Positions 26,616-36,188 of a DNA stretch of 64,000 bases are shown here, one piece after another. Position 1 is the first letter of the stretch. Each line of letters begins with the position of its first letter. Below the pieces are notes generated by a model. It worked only from the letters and a program-made list of their open reading frames with translations, was not told the origin of the DNA and searched no databases. The position numbers and the translations under genes were made by a program. The stretch lies in assembly GCF_900215605.1 (NCBI RefSeq), contig NZ_OBEL01000001.1, forward strand, positions 1,736,001-1,800,000, given 5' to 3'. The DNA is from Cohaesibacter gelatinilyticus (lineage in GTDB: Bacteria > Pseudomonadota > Alphaproteobacteria > Rhizobiales > Cohaesibacteraceae).

Positions 26616-27440
26616 TTATTTGGCAGAGAATGCATCAATGATTGAGCCAGCAGCATCACAATCTGCTCGGCGATAGACACGGCGCTTGGTCGCCTCTTCA
26701 TCCTCGCCCCACATCTCCACATTCCAGTCTTCATCCACCATGGCAGCCGCCCACATGGCATCTCGGGACAGATAGCCCTTCCAATAAGCAAGCGGCAATA
26801 GAGCAGATCCCGTCAGCGTCATCAGAGAATGAACTGCACCAAGCTGGAAGATATCAAGATCAGACCAAATTTTTCGCAAATTCTCACCCAATACCGGGCT
26901 TTGCTCGACAGCCAAAATGCCACTGGCTTGCACGAACTTGCCACCCAAAAGCTCCCCCGCCCAATCCAGCACAGGTTGCCAATGTTCTTTCTGACGGTCC
27001 AGCAGACGCTCAGGGTGACTTGCCGGATAGCAGATAAAATCGTTCCCCATATAAGAGACAATTTCATCAAGCATTGCTTCACGCGCATCTTCCACGCCAT
27101 CAATGATGGAATTGACTAGACGGGTCAGCGGCATGGTAGCCGGATCGATCTTGTCAATCTGCGCCGCCCATTCCGCCACCAAGACTTCAGCAATGGCACG
27201 CTTTGGCACCGAAACAACCTTCTTGGCCGGACTTTTGATAGAACGACCATCAAGCAACACCTGAAAAGAGCCGCCCTCTTCGCCAATGCTCACTTCCTTA
27301 TAGAAGCGTTTGGGAAGATCATTCTTCATCATTTCCTTGGCACGCATCATGGGCGTCTCGGTGCTGTCTTGTTTACCAGGAACAAAATCACCAAACAGAG
27401 CCTCAGTCTCGATACCGTTTTTCTTGTCGTTATCTGCCAT
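26616..27440 (-). CDS. ATP12-family F1-ATPase assembly chaperone
   Basis: A 274-residue protein of the ATP12 family, whose mitochondrial members bind F1 alpha subunit during ATP synthase assembly; the bacterial role is inferred. Conserved stretches are KRFYKEVSIGEEGG, LLDGRSIKSPAKK, AEWAAQ, DPATMPLTRLVNSIIDG, and YPASHPERLLDRQKEHWQPVLDWA. It follows the HAD hydrolase by 16 bases and is probably the last gene of the Do-protease / rarA / fluC / rluC / HAD series. This family is largely restricted to alphaproteobacteria among bacteria. Confidence 0.9.
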   Translation of the reverse strand: MADNDKKNGIETEALFGDFVPGKQDSTETPMMRAKEMMKNDLPKRFYKEVSIGEEGGSFQVLLDGRSIKSPAKKVVSVPKRAIAEVLVAEWAAQIDKIDPATMPLTRLVNSIIDGVEDAREAMLDEIVSYMGNDFICYPASHPERLLDRQKEHWQPVLDWAGELLGGKFVQASGILAVEQSPVLGENLRKIWSDLDIFQLGAVHSLMTLTGSALLPLAYWKGYLSRDAMWAAAMVDEDWNVEMWGEDEEATKRRVYRRADCDAAGSIIDAFSAK

Positions 27441-27456
27441 TGGTCAGGCCCTTCCC

Positions 27457-28119
27457 TTACAATTCTTTCAGCAGCTGATGCAGCGCGGTATAATCATCAA
27501 CGATATGGTGGGCACCAGATGCGTGAAGCATGTCTTTGCTGTGATAGCCCCAGCTCACGCCAATGGCCATCACCCCAGCATTCACTGCCATGTCCATGTC
27601 ATAAGTGGTATCGCCAATCATGACGGTTGCCTCGCGCTCCGCACCAGTCTCCCCCATGGCCTGCAAGATCATTCCCGGGTGCGGCTTGGAGGGTGCACGA
27701 TCAGCCGTTTGCACGGTAACGAAATGGTCATGCCAATCATGACAATTGAAAAGATGAACAACACCGCGATAGGCCTTGCCTGTTGCAATACCCAGCAGGA
27801 TATCATCTTCCTTGGCAAGACTCTCAATCACATGCTTGGCACCATCATAGAGCGCCTCATCATCCTCACCATTTTCGCGCTTTGCGATGCAGAAGGATTT
27901 GTAGTCCTCGACAACCTTATCAATCATTTCATTGGAAAGGGTTTTATCCAATTTCGCGACTGCCGGCGCAAGAGACAATCCTATAATAGAGCGCGTTGCT
28001 TCATTACCGGGAGGTGTCAAATCATTCACCCGAAAGGCATGATCCATGGATTCAACAATGGTATGCTGACTATCAACAATGGTGCCATCACAGTCAAAGA
28101 TGAACAACTTTGGTGTCAT
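27457..28119 (-). CDS. HAD-superfamily phosphatase, Gph-like
   Basis: About 220 residues with the HAD motifs: nucleophile pair in FIFDCDGTIVDS (Asp9, Asp11), motif II in GIATGK, the lysine in SKPHPG, and MIGDTTYDMDMA with the metal-binding aspartates. A helical cap lies between about 15 and 85. Phosphoglycolate-phosphatase-like activity is plausible, but the substrate is not determined. ATG 28119 is preferred; upstream in-frame ATGs at 28134 and 28158 would put residues ahead of the nucleophile strand. Lies between rluC and the ATP12 gene. Confidence 0.88.
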   Translation of the reverse strand: MTPKLFIFDCDGTIVDSQHTIVESMDHAFRVNDLTPPGNEATRSIIGLSLAPAVAKLDKTLSNEMIDKVVEDYKSFCIAKRENGEDDEALYDGAKHVIESLAKEDDILLGIATGKAYRGVVHLFNCHDWHDHFVTVQTADRAPSKPHPGMILQAMGETGAEREATVMIGDTTYDMDMAVNAGVMAIGVSWGYHSKDMLHASGAHHIVDDYTALHQLLKEL

Positions 28120-28171
28120 GAAGATTTCTTTCATATGAAATGAGAAAAGACCAATCAAGCAATTGATCCAT

Positions 28172-28198
28172 GAAATAAAGAAGGAGGATTACTCCTCC
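28172..28198 (-). terminator. Weak terminator at the end of rluC
   Basis: GGAGG / CCTCC five-pair stem across the rluC stop, followed on the minus strand by TTCTTTATTTC. May reduce readthrough into the HAD gene. Confidence 0.45.
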
Positions 28199-29199
28199 CC
28201 CAATTCCTCTTCGATGTCCGGATCATAATTGCTGACATCAAAGCCAAGCAGGTTCCAGCTCTGTTGCATATGTTGTGGCAGCGGCGCTGTAACATCCAGA
28301 ATGCCACCCTTTGGATGGGGAATGCGAATTCGGCGCGCATGCAGATGCAACTTCTTTTGAATGCCGCCTGGGAACTCCCAATTCTCGACATTGAAATATT
28401 TCGGATCGCCCAGGATCGGGCATTCCATATAAGCGGTATGAACGCGTAACTGATGGGTTCGCCCTGTCACTGGCTTCAGTGTCAGCCAGGAGAGTTTCTG
28501 CCCCACCTGATCAACCACGCTATAATGGGTTACAGCATGCTGCGCACCATTATCACCGTGACGGGCAATGCGCATGCGATCCCCATCTTCCGCCTGATAT
28601 TTGGCCAGATAAGTCGAGACACGCGCCTGCTTTGGTTTTGGAACCCCACGCACCAGTGCCCAATATGTCTTCTGCGTCGAGCGTTCACGGAAAGCCTTGG
28701 TCAGCGCAGTCGCTATAGAGCGTTTACGAGCCACGACAAGCACGCCAGACGTATCGCGGTCCAGACGATGCACCAAACGCGGTTTCTGTCCGTGTTTGTC
28801 TGTCAGTGCTTCCAGCATGCCATCCATGTGACGTGTCAGTCCGGAACCAGCCTGCACAGCCAAACCGGCAGGCTTGTTGAAGACATAGATATCCTTGTCT
28901 TCATATAACAGGATGGAGCGCAGGAAATCAGCGTCATTCTCATCCACGCGCGGCATGGCACGCTTTGGCGCTGCACTCTGGCTTTTCTCATCCGTCGCCA
29001 ATGGTGGAATACGAACCTGTTGGCCCTTGATCACGCGGCTATTGGTCTTCGCACGTTTGCCATCGACACGCACCTGTCCGGTGCGCATAAGCTTTTGCAA
29101 TTGACCAAAAGACAGGCCCGGATAATGTTCCTTGAACCAGCGATCCAGACGCATGCCGTCTTCTTCACCGGTTACTTCGCGAAATTGAATTGTAGCCAT
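28189..29199 (-). CDS. rluC: RluC/RluD-family 23S rRNA pseudouridine synthase
   Basis: A 336-residue enzyme with an N-terminal S4 RNA-binding domain (about 15-66) and a RluA-type catalytic domain whose HRLDRDTSG motif carries the catalytic Asp147. GRTHQLRVH further on is typical. RluC (positions 955/2504/2580 in E. coli) is favoured by domain layout and operon context, but RluD cannot be excluded. It begins 12 bases after fluC. Confidence 0.87.
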   Translation of the reverse strand: MATIQFREVTGEEDGMRLDRWFKEHYPGLSFGQLQKLMRTGQVRVDGKRAKTNSRVIKGQQVRIPPLATDEKSQSAAPKRAMPRVDENDADFLRSILLYEDKDIYVFNKPAGLAVQAGSGLTRHMDGMLEALTDKHGQKPRLVHRLDRDTSGVLVVARKRSIATALTKAFRERSTQKTYWALVRGVPKPKQARVSTYLAKYQAEDGDRMRIARHGDNGAQHAVTHYSVVDQVGQKLSWLTLKPVTGRTHQLRVHTAYMECPILGDPKYFNVENWEFPGGIQKKLHLHARRIRIPHPKGGILDVTAPLPQHMQQSWNLLGFDVSNYDPDIEEELGEE

Positions 29200-29211
29200 G
29201 TCTAGTGTGCC

Positions 29212-29589
29212 CTATGCCAGCGCCCGTGCAGCAGCCAGCCCGGCAAAGAGCGCAACGATGGCGCCAGCCAGTGAGACCGCAATATAGAACAGAGCAAGGC
29301 CGCTTTGCCCGCGCTCCGTCAACGACACCACATCCAGCGAAAATGTGGAAAAGGTGGTAAAGCCCCCAAGCAGGCCTGTTGTCAAGAGCAAGCGCAACTC
29401 CGTGCCCATATTAAAGCGCAAAGCCATCAATTCGATCAGCAATCCCATCAAAAAAGAGCCGCCAATATTGCAAATCAGCGTTCCATAGGGAAATCCGCTG
29501 CCAAACGCGCGCAAGGCCATAAGCCCAACCAGATGGCGTAAGCTGGCCCCAGCTGCACCACCAATCGCTACCAAGAGAAAATGGTTCAT
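29212..29589 (-). CDS. crcB: Fluoride ion channel FluC/CrcB
   Basis: A 125-residue four-helix membrane protein that exports toxic fluoride as a dual-topology dimer. GGAAGASLRHL at the N-terminus, ICNIGGSFLMG in the second helix and the GGFTTFSTFS stretch (sodium/fluoride track) are characteristic. The ATG overlaps the rarA stop by four bases. No fluoride riboswitch is visible, as expected for an internal operon gene. Confidence 0.93.
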   Translation of the reverse strand: MNHFLLVAIGGAAGASLRHLVGLMALRAFGSGFPYGTLICNIGGSFLMGLLIELMALRFNMGTELRLLLTTGLLGGFTTFSTFSLDVVSLTERGQSGLALFYIAVSLAGAIVALFAGLAAARALA

Positions 29590-30908
29590 TTGTTCCGTTC
29601 CATCCTTAGTCGCGACCAATAATCCAATCTCTTGCGCAAGTCACGTTCAAATCCGCGTTCAACCGGCTCATAATAGGTCTGCCGACCAAGATCCGTCGGA
29701 AAATAGTCCTGCCCGGAAAAAGCATCTGGCTGATCATGATCATAGAGATAGCCATCCCCATAGCCTTCATTGGCCATCAACTTGGTTGGCGCATTCAGGA
29801 TATGTTTTGGTGGAGAGAGGGATCCGCCCTTTTTCGCAGATCTCATGGCTGCCATATATGCCATCTTCGCAGAATTGGACTTGGGGGCTGTCGCCAAATA
29901 GATCGTGCATTGTGATAAGGCAAACATCGCTTCGGGCATGCCAATCAGCTCATAGGCTTGTCTTGCAGCATTTGCTTGAACCAGTGCATTGGGATCAGCC
30001 AGTCCAATATCCTCAGATGCGATAACCGTCATCCGACGCAGCAAGAACATTGGATCTTCACCTGCATCCAGCATTCGGCACAAATAATAAAGCGCCGCAT
30101 CCGGATCCGAACCGCGAATAGATTTATGCAAGGCTGAGATCAGATTGTAGTGACCGTCCTTGGATTTATCATAAATTGGAGCACGACGCTGGAGAATATC
30201 ACCCAACTGCTCGGCCGTGAAAATTTCGCCTTCATGGGCCGCTCGCCAGACTTCTTGAGCCAAAGTGAGCGATGACCGACCATCCCCATCCGCCATGCGA
30301 ATAAGAGCTTGTCTTGCTTCCTCGTCCAAAGGCAAATTTCGACCCAGAGCAATCTCGGCACGCTGCAACAGCTCCTTGATCGCCTCTTCATCAAGGCTCT
30401 TCAAAGTCAGAACCTGAGAGCGTGATAACAAAGCGGCATTGAGCTCAAAGGATGGATTCTCGGTTGTCGCCCCAACAAGCACGACGGTACCATCTTCCAT
30501 GACAGGAAGAAAGCTATCCTGTTGAGCACGATTGAAGCGATGGATCTCATCGACAAACAACAAAGTCGTCTTGCCGGTGCGACGACGGGTACGGGCAGCT
30601 TCAAAAACCTTCTTCAGATCGGCAACACCGGAAAAAATCGCCGATATCTGTTCGAAATGCAGATCAGTTCCATCCGCAAGCAATCTTGCTATGGTGGTTT
30701 TACCTGTTCCTGGCGGCCCCCAAAGAATAAGGCAACCGAGCGAGCCGGAATTCAACATGCGGGTCAATGTGCCATCTGCTCCAACCAGATGATCCTGCCC
30801 TACCACCTCATTCAAATGTGCAGGCCTCAATTGATCTGCGAGAGGACGACCGATACCACCCTCTCCTTCTGGTTCTTCGAGACCAGCACTTTCAAACAAA
30901 CTTGTCAT
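29586..30908 (-). CDS. rarA: Replication-associated recombination protein A (RarA/MgsA)
   Basis: A 440-residue AAA+ ATPase acting at stalled replication forks. Walker A GPPGTGKT (64-71), Walker B LLFVDEIHRFN (Asp120-Glu121), sensor and arginine-finger regions (VGATTENPSFELN, LLSR) are present, and the C-terminal tetramerisation domain contains LYDHDQPDAFSGQDYFPTDL. It starts 19 bases past the Do-protease gene and overlaps fluC. Confidence 0.95.
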   Translation of the reverse strand: MTSLFESAGLEEPEGEGGIGRPLADQLRPAHLNEVVGQDHLVGADGTLTRMLNSGSLGCLILWGPPGTGKTTIARLLADGTDLHFEQISAIFSGVADLKKVFEAARTRRRTGKTTLLFVDEIHRFNRAQQDSFLPVMEDGTVVLVGATTENPSFELNAALLSRSQVLTLKSLDEEAIKELLQRAEIALGRNLPLDEEARQALIRMADGDGRSSLTLAQEVWRAAHEGEIFTAEQLGDILQRRAPIYDKSKDGHYNLISALHKSIRGSDPDAALYYLCRMLDAGEDPMFLLRRMTVIASEDIGLADPNALVQANAARQAYELIGMPEAMFALSQCTIYLATAPKSNSAKMAYMAAMRSAKKGGSLSPPKHILNAPTKLMANEGYGDGYLYDHDQPDAFSGQDYFPTDLGRQTYYEPVERGFERDLRKRLDYWSRLRMERNK

Positions 30909-30927
30909 TGCGCCCCAATCATCCGCT

Positions 30928-32328
30928 TCAGCCGCTTATCGCCGTTCGAATTAACTGACCATCACGTTCAATTTTCAGGCGCCATATACGGAAATCCTGT
31001 TTGGACAGAATTTCCAGCACCTTGGTCGAAGTAATAGCCTCGCCATTGATCTCACGTACGATATCACCACGACGAACACCAAAGCGCGCTGCCCGGCTTC
31101 CTGGCACCACCTTAAAAATTACAACACCGGTCAGATCCGTTGGCAAACCAAGTTCTTGTGCAACAGCAGGAGAAAGGTTGAGAACATTTGTCCCTGAGAA
31201 TGGCGAATAGCCTTCAATTCTCCGCTGGTCACGAGGAACCGTTTCCGGTGCAACGGTAGCTTGCAAGGTCAACCTGATCTGCTTGCCACGCCGTATCAAG
31301 GTCAGATCCACGCTCTTACCAAGGCCAATGGTCGCCAGACGATAGCCAAAGCCGTCAGGGCTATCCACTGGATGCCGCCCAACATTCAAAATCAAATCAC
31401 CAACCTTCAGACCGGCTGCGGCAGCCGGTCCCTTTTCTACCACATCGGTCACCAGAACACCTTGCGGTCGCTCCAATCCCAGTCCCTCTGCTATATCGGA
31501 AGTAACGGCTTGCAGCTGAGCCCCCAACCAAGCCCGCTGTACCCCTTTTCCCGAGATCGCACCTTCCGCTACCAGACGAACCATATTGGCTGGAATAGCA
31601 AAGCCAATACCATTGGAACCGCCTGAACGCGAAAATATGGCTGTATTCACACCAACCAGTTCACCACGCATATTCACCAAAGCACCACCGGAATTGCCCG
31701 GATTAATCGCTGCATCAGTTTGAATGAAGAACTGATAGTCTGAAATACCAACTTGTGTGCGGGCAAGCGCAGAAACAATACCACTGGTCACTGTCTGACC
31801 GACACCAAACGGATTTCCGATCGCCAGAACCAGATCACCAACTTTCAAGTCATCGCTATTGGCAAAAGTAAGCGCGGGAAACTTTCGTTTTTCATTGATC
31901 TTTAGGATGGCCAGATCCGTCTTTTCATCAGTCAGAATGACTTTGGCGTCAAACTCCTGCCTATTGGCAAGCGCTACCCGGACTTCCGTTGCACCAGCAA
32001 TCACATGATGATTGGTCACCACGACACCACTTTCAGCAACAATCACGCCAGAACCAAGAGAGCGCTCAATGCGCTTGCTAGGCGCACCAAATCCATTGCC
32101 ACCAAAGAAACGTTGAAAAAAAGGATCATCAAAGAAAGGTGAGCGTGATCGGCTTTGAACCGTCTTTGTAGCGTAAACATTCACTACAGACGGAGCTGTC
32201 GCCTCCACCAAGGGGGCAAAGCTCAGTTGCATCTCTGTCTTACTGGTTGGAACTCTGTCTTGTGCCTGCCCATTTGACATCGCACAAAGTACCAGAATGG
32301 CAGCGAACATTAGCTCTCGAACGCGCAT
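30928..32328 (-). CDS. Do/DegP-type periplasmic serine endoprotease
   Basis: A 466-residue exported protease with a signal peptide (about 1-22). The trypsin-like domain holds the triad His108 (TNHHV), Asp138 (KTDLA) and Ser213 (GNSGG). A Phe-rich loop (PFFDDPFFQRFFGG) resembles the LA loop of Do proteases. Two PDZ domains follow (about 268-350 and 385-460). It degrades or refolds misfolded envelope proteins. First gene of the unit that continues into rarA. Confidence 0.92.
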   Translation of the reverse strand: MRVRELMFAAILVLCAMSNGQAQDRVPTSKTEMQLSFAPLVEATAPSVVNVYATKTVQSRSRSPFFDDPFFQRFFGGNGFGAPSKRIERSLGSGVIVAESGVVVTNHHVIAGATEVRVALANRQEFDAKVILTDEKTDLAILKINEKRKFPALTFANSDDLKVGDLVLAIGNPFGVGQTVTSGIVSALARTQVGISDYQFFIQTDAAINPGNSGGALVNMRGELVGVNTAIFSRSGGSNGIGFAIPANMVRLVAEGAISGKGVQRAWLGAQLQAVTSDIAEGLGLERPQGVLVTDVVEKGPAAAAGLKVGDLILNVGRHPVDSPDGFGYRLATIGLGKSVDLTLIRRGKQIRLTLQATVAPETVPRDQRRIEGYSPFSGTNVLNLSPAVAQELGLPTDLTGVVIFKVVPGSRAARFGVRRGDIVREINGEAITSTKVLEILSKQDFRIWRLKIERDGQLIRTAISG

Positions 32329-32384
32329 GACGAACCTTTCAAAACAATCTTTCTTTGAGCATCATAAACCAAGTCGGGGCAAAA

Positions 32385-32909
32385 TTAGGAACTTTGAGCG
32401 ATGGTGCGCAATCTTCTCACAGGATTCATCAGGCCCTTGCCGCCGAAAATCAACCAGATTCCAATTAGCGTCATGATGAGCGGATGCAAAAGCAGATAGA
32501 ACAAATTCTGCAAATCACTGAAGCCACTCAGTTCCAAACCCTGAGCAGTGAATGTGTAAAGCGAACTTGTGAGTGATAGCGCCGACGGCACCAAAAAGAA
32601 TAACCCAAGACAGACAAATGCCAAAGCCTGCAGATCATTATAAGCCAATCCCACCTCCAGATCTTTCTCCCAAAGAGCCCCAGAGGTAAGCACCTTGACT
32701 GCATGCATCGGCAATAGCACGAGATACAGTCCCAGACCAAGTTTGGAGCCACCAACAATAACTTCAACAAATGTGGCAGCGTCCAACATACTTACATCAA
32801 TGACGCTGATATTCATCAAGGCCAATAGTCGTCCAAACAGACAAGATGAGATAAAACCCTGCAATGCGAAGACATAAACCGACAAGCTGTGATCTGCACA
32901 CAACAACAT
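32385..32909 (-). CDS. Membrane protein of unknown family
   Basis: About 174 residues with four or five hydrophobic segments (roughly 8-30, 52-75, 95-118 and 135-160 from the chosen start) and short polar loops. No family recognised. The open frame extends to a TTG at 32954, inside the rplQ terminator; ATG 32909 is preferred, although its ribosome-binding site is weak. It lies between rplQ and the Do protease on the same strand, and readthrough from the ribosomal operon could contribute to its expression. Confidence 0.6.
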   Translation of the reverse strand: MLLCADHSLSVYVFALQGFISSCLFGRLLALMNISVIDVSMLDAATFVEVIVGGSKLGLGLYLVLLPMHAVKVLTSGALWEKDLEVGLAYNDLQALAFVCLGLFFLVPSALSLTSSLYTFTAQGLELSGFSDLQNLFYLLLHPLIMTLIGIWLIFGGKGLMNPVRRLRTIAQSS

Positions 32910-32936
32910 CCCAAACTCAAAAACATATCTACCAAT

Positions 32937-32970
32937 GAAAAAAGGGGCAGCCAATGAAGGCCACCCCTTT
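32937..32970 (-). terminator. Terminator of the alpha (rpoA-rplQ) operon
   Basis: AAAAGGGG / CCCCTTTT with an inner GCC/GGC stem, followed on the minus strand by six T, 24 bases past the rplQ stop. Confidence 0.8.
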
Positions 32971-32993
32971 TGATTTCGTGCGACAAGAAGCGC

Positions 32994-33416
32994 TTATGCT
33001 GCTTCTTCTTCGCTCTCTACTTCCTGGGTAGGACCAGAATCTTTACCGCGAGCTTCAACATCGCGGTCAACCAATTCGATCACAGCCATTGGCGCATTAT
33101 CGCCATAGCGGAAGCCAGCTTTCAGAACACGGGTATAACCACCATTACGTTCTGCGTAGCGTGAACCAAGAACTTCAAACAACTTCTTCACCATGTCTTT
33201 GTCACGGATCTTGGAAATTGCCTGACGGCGAGCGTGAAGGTCGCCTTTTTTGGCCAGAGTGATGAGTTTGTCTGCAATCGGGCGAAGTTCCTTCGCCTTA
33301 GGCAGAGTGGTAACAATCTGCTCATGCTTGATCAAAGCAGCAGCCATGTTGGCAAACATTGCTTTGCGATGAGATGCTGTACGATTGAGCTTGCGACCTG
33401 ACTTACCGTGACGCAT
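32994..33416 (-). CDS. rplQ: 50S ribosomal protein L17
   Basis: A 140-residue large-subunit protein near the peptide exit tunnel. N-terminal [20 protein letters not shown] is the L17 signature, and the C-terminus has an acidic extension (ESEEEAA) common in alphaproteobacteria. Last gene of the rpsM-rpsK-rpoA-rplQ unit, closed by a terminator. Confidence 0.97.
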   Translation of the reverse strand: MRHGKSGRKLNRTASHRKAMFANMAAALIKHEQIVTTLPKAKELRPIADKLITLAKKGDLHARRQAISKIRDKDMVKKLFEVLGSRYAERNGGYTRVLKAGFRYGDNAPMAVIELVDRDVEARGKDSGPTQEVESEEEAA

Positions 33417-33467
33417 TGCCCTCTCCTTTATTCTATCCGGCGGCGTCCCACCGCTGGCGTGAATTTC

Positions 33468-34484
33468 TTAATACTGATCTTCGTAGCGCTTGGCGAGATC
33501 ATCAATGTTCTCAGGCGGCCATGCCTGAACTTCCATGCCTAGATGCAAACCCATCTGAGCAAGGACTTCTTTGATCTCGTTGAGCGACTTGCGACCGAAG
33601 TTCGGAGTGCGAAGCATTTCCGCTTCCGTCTTCTGAATAAGATCACCGATGTAAACAATATTGTCGTTCTTCAAACAGTTCGCAGAACGGACAGACAATT
33701 CCAGCTCGTCTACTTTCTTCAGCAGTGCCGGGTTGAATGCCAATTCCTGTGTCTGCTCCTGAACAACCTCTTTCTCTGGCTCTTCGAAATTGACAAAGAT
33801 GGACAACTGATCCTGCAAAATACGAGCAGCAAAAGCCACCGCATCATCAGGCTTGATGGAACCATCAGTCTCAATGTTCATGATAAGCTTGTCATAGTCG
33901 AGAACCTGACCCTCACGGGTGTTCTCAACCTTGTAAGCAACACGCTTGACCGGAGAGTAAAGGCTATCAACCGGAATAAGGCCGATTGGAGCATCTTCAG
34001 GACGATTTTGCGTAGCAGTCACATAGCCCTTACCGCTATCAACGGTAAATTCCATGCGCAACTCTGCACCAACATCCAAAGTGCACAAAGGCAATTCCGG
34101 GTTCAGAATTTCAACATCGCCAACAGCCTGAATGTCGCCGGCACGCACGACACCTGGACCTTCTTTACGAAGAACCATGCGTTTTGGACCTTCACCTTCC
34201 ATACGCAACGCGATTTCCTTGACGTTCAGGATCAAGTCCGTCACATCTTCGCGAACACCGGAAATAGAAGAGAATTCGTGCAGAACGCCTTCAATCTGAA
34301 TTGCAGTCACTGCAGCACCCTGCAGAGACGACAGCAGAACGCGACGCAGGGCGTTGCCCAGTGTCATACCAAAACCACGTTCAAGCGGCTCGGCAACCAC
34401 TGTAGCGAGACGCAACTCGTCGTCGCCCGGAGTGATTTCGAGCTTGGTTGGCTTGATAAGTTCCTGCCAGTTTTTTTGAATCAC
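33468..34484 (-). CDS. rpoA: RNA polymerase alpha subunit
   Basis: A 338-residue subunit: N-terminal dimerisation domain (to about 235, with [17 protein letters not shown]), a flexible linker rich in Glu/Gln, and the C-terminal domain (about 255-330) with the [14 protein letters not shown] and [14 protein letters not shown] regions that contact UP elements and activators. The start codon is GTG. Confidence 0.98.
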   Translation of the reverse strand: MIQKNWQELIKPTKLEITPGDDELRLATVVAEPLERGFGMTLGNALRRVLLSSLQGAAVTAIQIEGVLHEFSSISGVREDVTDLILNVKEIALRMEGEGPKRMVLRKEGPGVVRAGDIQAVGDVEILNPELPLCTLDVGAELRMEFTVDSGKGYVTATQNRPEDAPIGLIPVDSLYSPVKRVAYKVENTREGQVLDYDKLIMNIETDGSIKPDDAVAFAARILQDQLSIFVNFEEPEKEVVQEQTQELAFNPALLKKVDELELSVRSANCLKNDNIVYIGDLIQKTEAEMLRTPNFGRKSLNEIKEVLAQMGLHLGMEVQAWPPENIDDLAKRYEDQY

Positions 34485-34562
34485 GTCTCAACCCTTTCGT
34501 TTTATCGGGATGATTACCCAGAAAGATCGCAGTGAACGATCTAGCAGGTGACAATTTTCCAA

Positions 34563-34952
34563 TTAGACGCGACGGCGCTTGCGCGGACGACAGCCATTAT
34601 GTGGAATTGGGGATACATCACGGATAGAAGTGATGGTGAAGCCGATTGCCTGCAAAGCACGCAGGGCAGATTCACGACCTGAACCAGGACCGCGAACTTC
34701 AACTTCCAAAGTCTTCATACCATGTTCTGCAGCTTTTTTACCTGCATCTTCACCAGCCATCTGTGCAGCGAATGGGGTGGACTTACGAGAGCCCTTGAAA
34801 CCCATAGCACCTGCTGAAGACCAGGAGATGGTGTTCCCCTGCGCGTCAGAGATGGTGATCATGGTATTGTTGAAGGTCGAATTCACATGCGCTACGCCAG
34901 ACGTAATATTCTTACGTTCGCGACGTTTAACGCGTGAGGCATCTTTTGCCAT
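34563..34952 (-). CDS. rpsK: 30S ribosomal protein S11
   Basis: A 129-residue small-subunit platform protein. [17 protein letters not shown] and the basic C-terminal end CRPRKRRRV identify S11. The ATG at 34952 (MAKDASRV) is the normal family start; the frame is open 15 codons further. Confidence 0.97.
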   Translation of the reverse strand: MAKDASRVKRRERKNITSGVAHVNSTFNNTMITISDAQGNTISWSSAGAMGFKGSRKSTPFAAQMAGEDAGKKAAEHGMKTLEVEVRGPGSGRESALRALQAIGFTITSIRDVSPIPHNGCRPRKRRRV

Positions 34953-35012
34953 TTTATAACCTCGATCTCTACACCGCCGTAGTACCAGCGGCTCCACCGG
35001 ATAAACCGTGGA

Positions 35013-35381
35013 TTATTTCTTCTTACCAGCAATCGCTTTAGCCGGACCCTTGCGGGTGCGGGCATTCGTATGAGTGCGCTGACCGCGAACAGGCAAGCCA
35101 CGACGATGACGCAGGCCGCGGTAGCAGCCAAGGTCCATCAGACGCTTGATGTTCATTGCGGTTTGACGACGAAGGTCACCTTCAACCGTAAAGCCAGCAT
35201 CGATGACTTCGCGGATTTTCAGGACTTCGGCATCAGACAGCTCATTCACACGACGCTCTGGAGCGATATTGACTTGTTCAATAATATCCTGGGCAAATTT
35301 TGCACCAATGCCATGGATATATTGAAGCGCAATAACTACGCGCTTATTCGTCGGAATATTGACGCCAGCAATACGTGCCAC
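35013..35381 (-). CDS. rpsM: 30S ribosomal protein S13
   Basis: A 122-residue head protein contacting tRNA and S19. Begins at GTG 35381 ([12 protein letters not shown]), with GGAG eight bases upstream; [19 protein letters not shown] is the C-terminal signature. About 230 bases separate it from adk, enough for a promoter or a leader; that gap contains a short GTTCTT / AAGAAC hairpin. Confidence 0.97.
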   Translation of the reverse strand: MARIAGVNIPTNKRVVIALQYIHGIGAKFAQDIIEQVNIAPERRVNELSDAEVLKIREVIDAGFTVEGDLRRQTAMNIKRLMDLGCYRGLRHRRGLPVRGQRTHTNARTRKGPAKAIAGKKK

Positions 35382-35615
35382 GCTCGTGTCTCCTTTTACA
35401 GATGGACAATCCTGCCCTCTGCCTGTCTCGTTTAATCTCCCTCCCCTCCACGGTAACGAATTACACAGGGAAAGAGATGTTTTGTTCTTCAAAAGAACGC
35501 AAAAAACGATGTCCGAGGGCAAAGCCTCCGAACACCGATCACGGAAAACCGCAATTAGCGCCGGTTAGTACCGGATTCTTCAAAGGAAAGTCAAGCCAAA
35601 ATCGACGGAACGAGA

Positions 35616-36188
35616 TTACTTGGACAAGACCTCTTTGATTGACGCAGCCACAGCTTCGATATCCTGCATGCCGTCAACTGTCTTCAGTTGGCCGGATTTG
35701 CCATAAAAATCGATCAATGGAGCGGTCTGTGCATTGTAAACTTCAAGACGCTTTTTAAGGGCATCCGCGTTGTCGTCGGCTCTGGGGCCTCCAACAGTTT
35801 CCAAAGCACGTTTTTCGATTCTGGAGAGCAGAATGCCTTCATCGACACGAATCTCGACAACGCCATCCAGTTCCAGATTTTTAACAGCCAGCAACTCAGT
35901 CAGAGCTTCGGCCTGTGCGATTGTACGCGGAAAACCATCAAGGATAAAACCATTCGCACAATCTGGCTCGTCAATGCGATCAGAAATAATCGCACAAACA
36001 ATCTCATCAGAAACGAGTTCACCTCGTTCCATGATCTCTTTCGCTTTCAACCCAACCGGTGTCTTGGCAGCAACAGCCGCACGTAACATATCACCAGTGG
36101 AAAGCTGAGTAATCTTGAAGTCATTGACCAAGCGTTCAGCCTGGGTACCCTTCCCTGCACCCGGAGGCCCTAACAGAATCAATCTCAC
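35616..36188 (-). CDS. adk: Adenylate kinase, short-LID form
   Basis: A 190-residue kinase that equilibrates ATP, ADP and AMP. P-loop [10 protein letters not shown] (7-16), AMP-binding DGFPRT and the C-terminal arginine region are seen. The LID is short ([17 protein letters not shown]) with no zinc cysteines. The GTG start overlaps the secY stop by four bases (GTGA). Position between secY and rpsM is typical of alphaproteobacteria. Confidence 0.96.
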   Translation of the reverse strand: MRLILLGPPGAGKGTQAERLVNDFKITQLSTGDMLRAAVAAKTPVGLKAKEIMERGELVSDEIVCAIISDRIDEPDCANGFILDGFPRTIAQAEALTELLAVKNLELDGVVEIRVDEGILLSRIEKRALETVGGPRADDNADALKKRLEVYNAQTAPLIDFYGKSGQLKTVDGMQDIEAVAASIKEVLSK

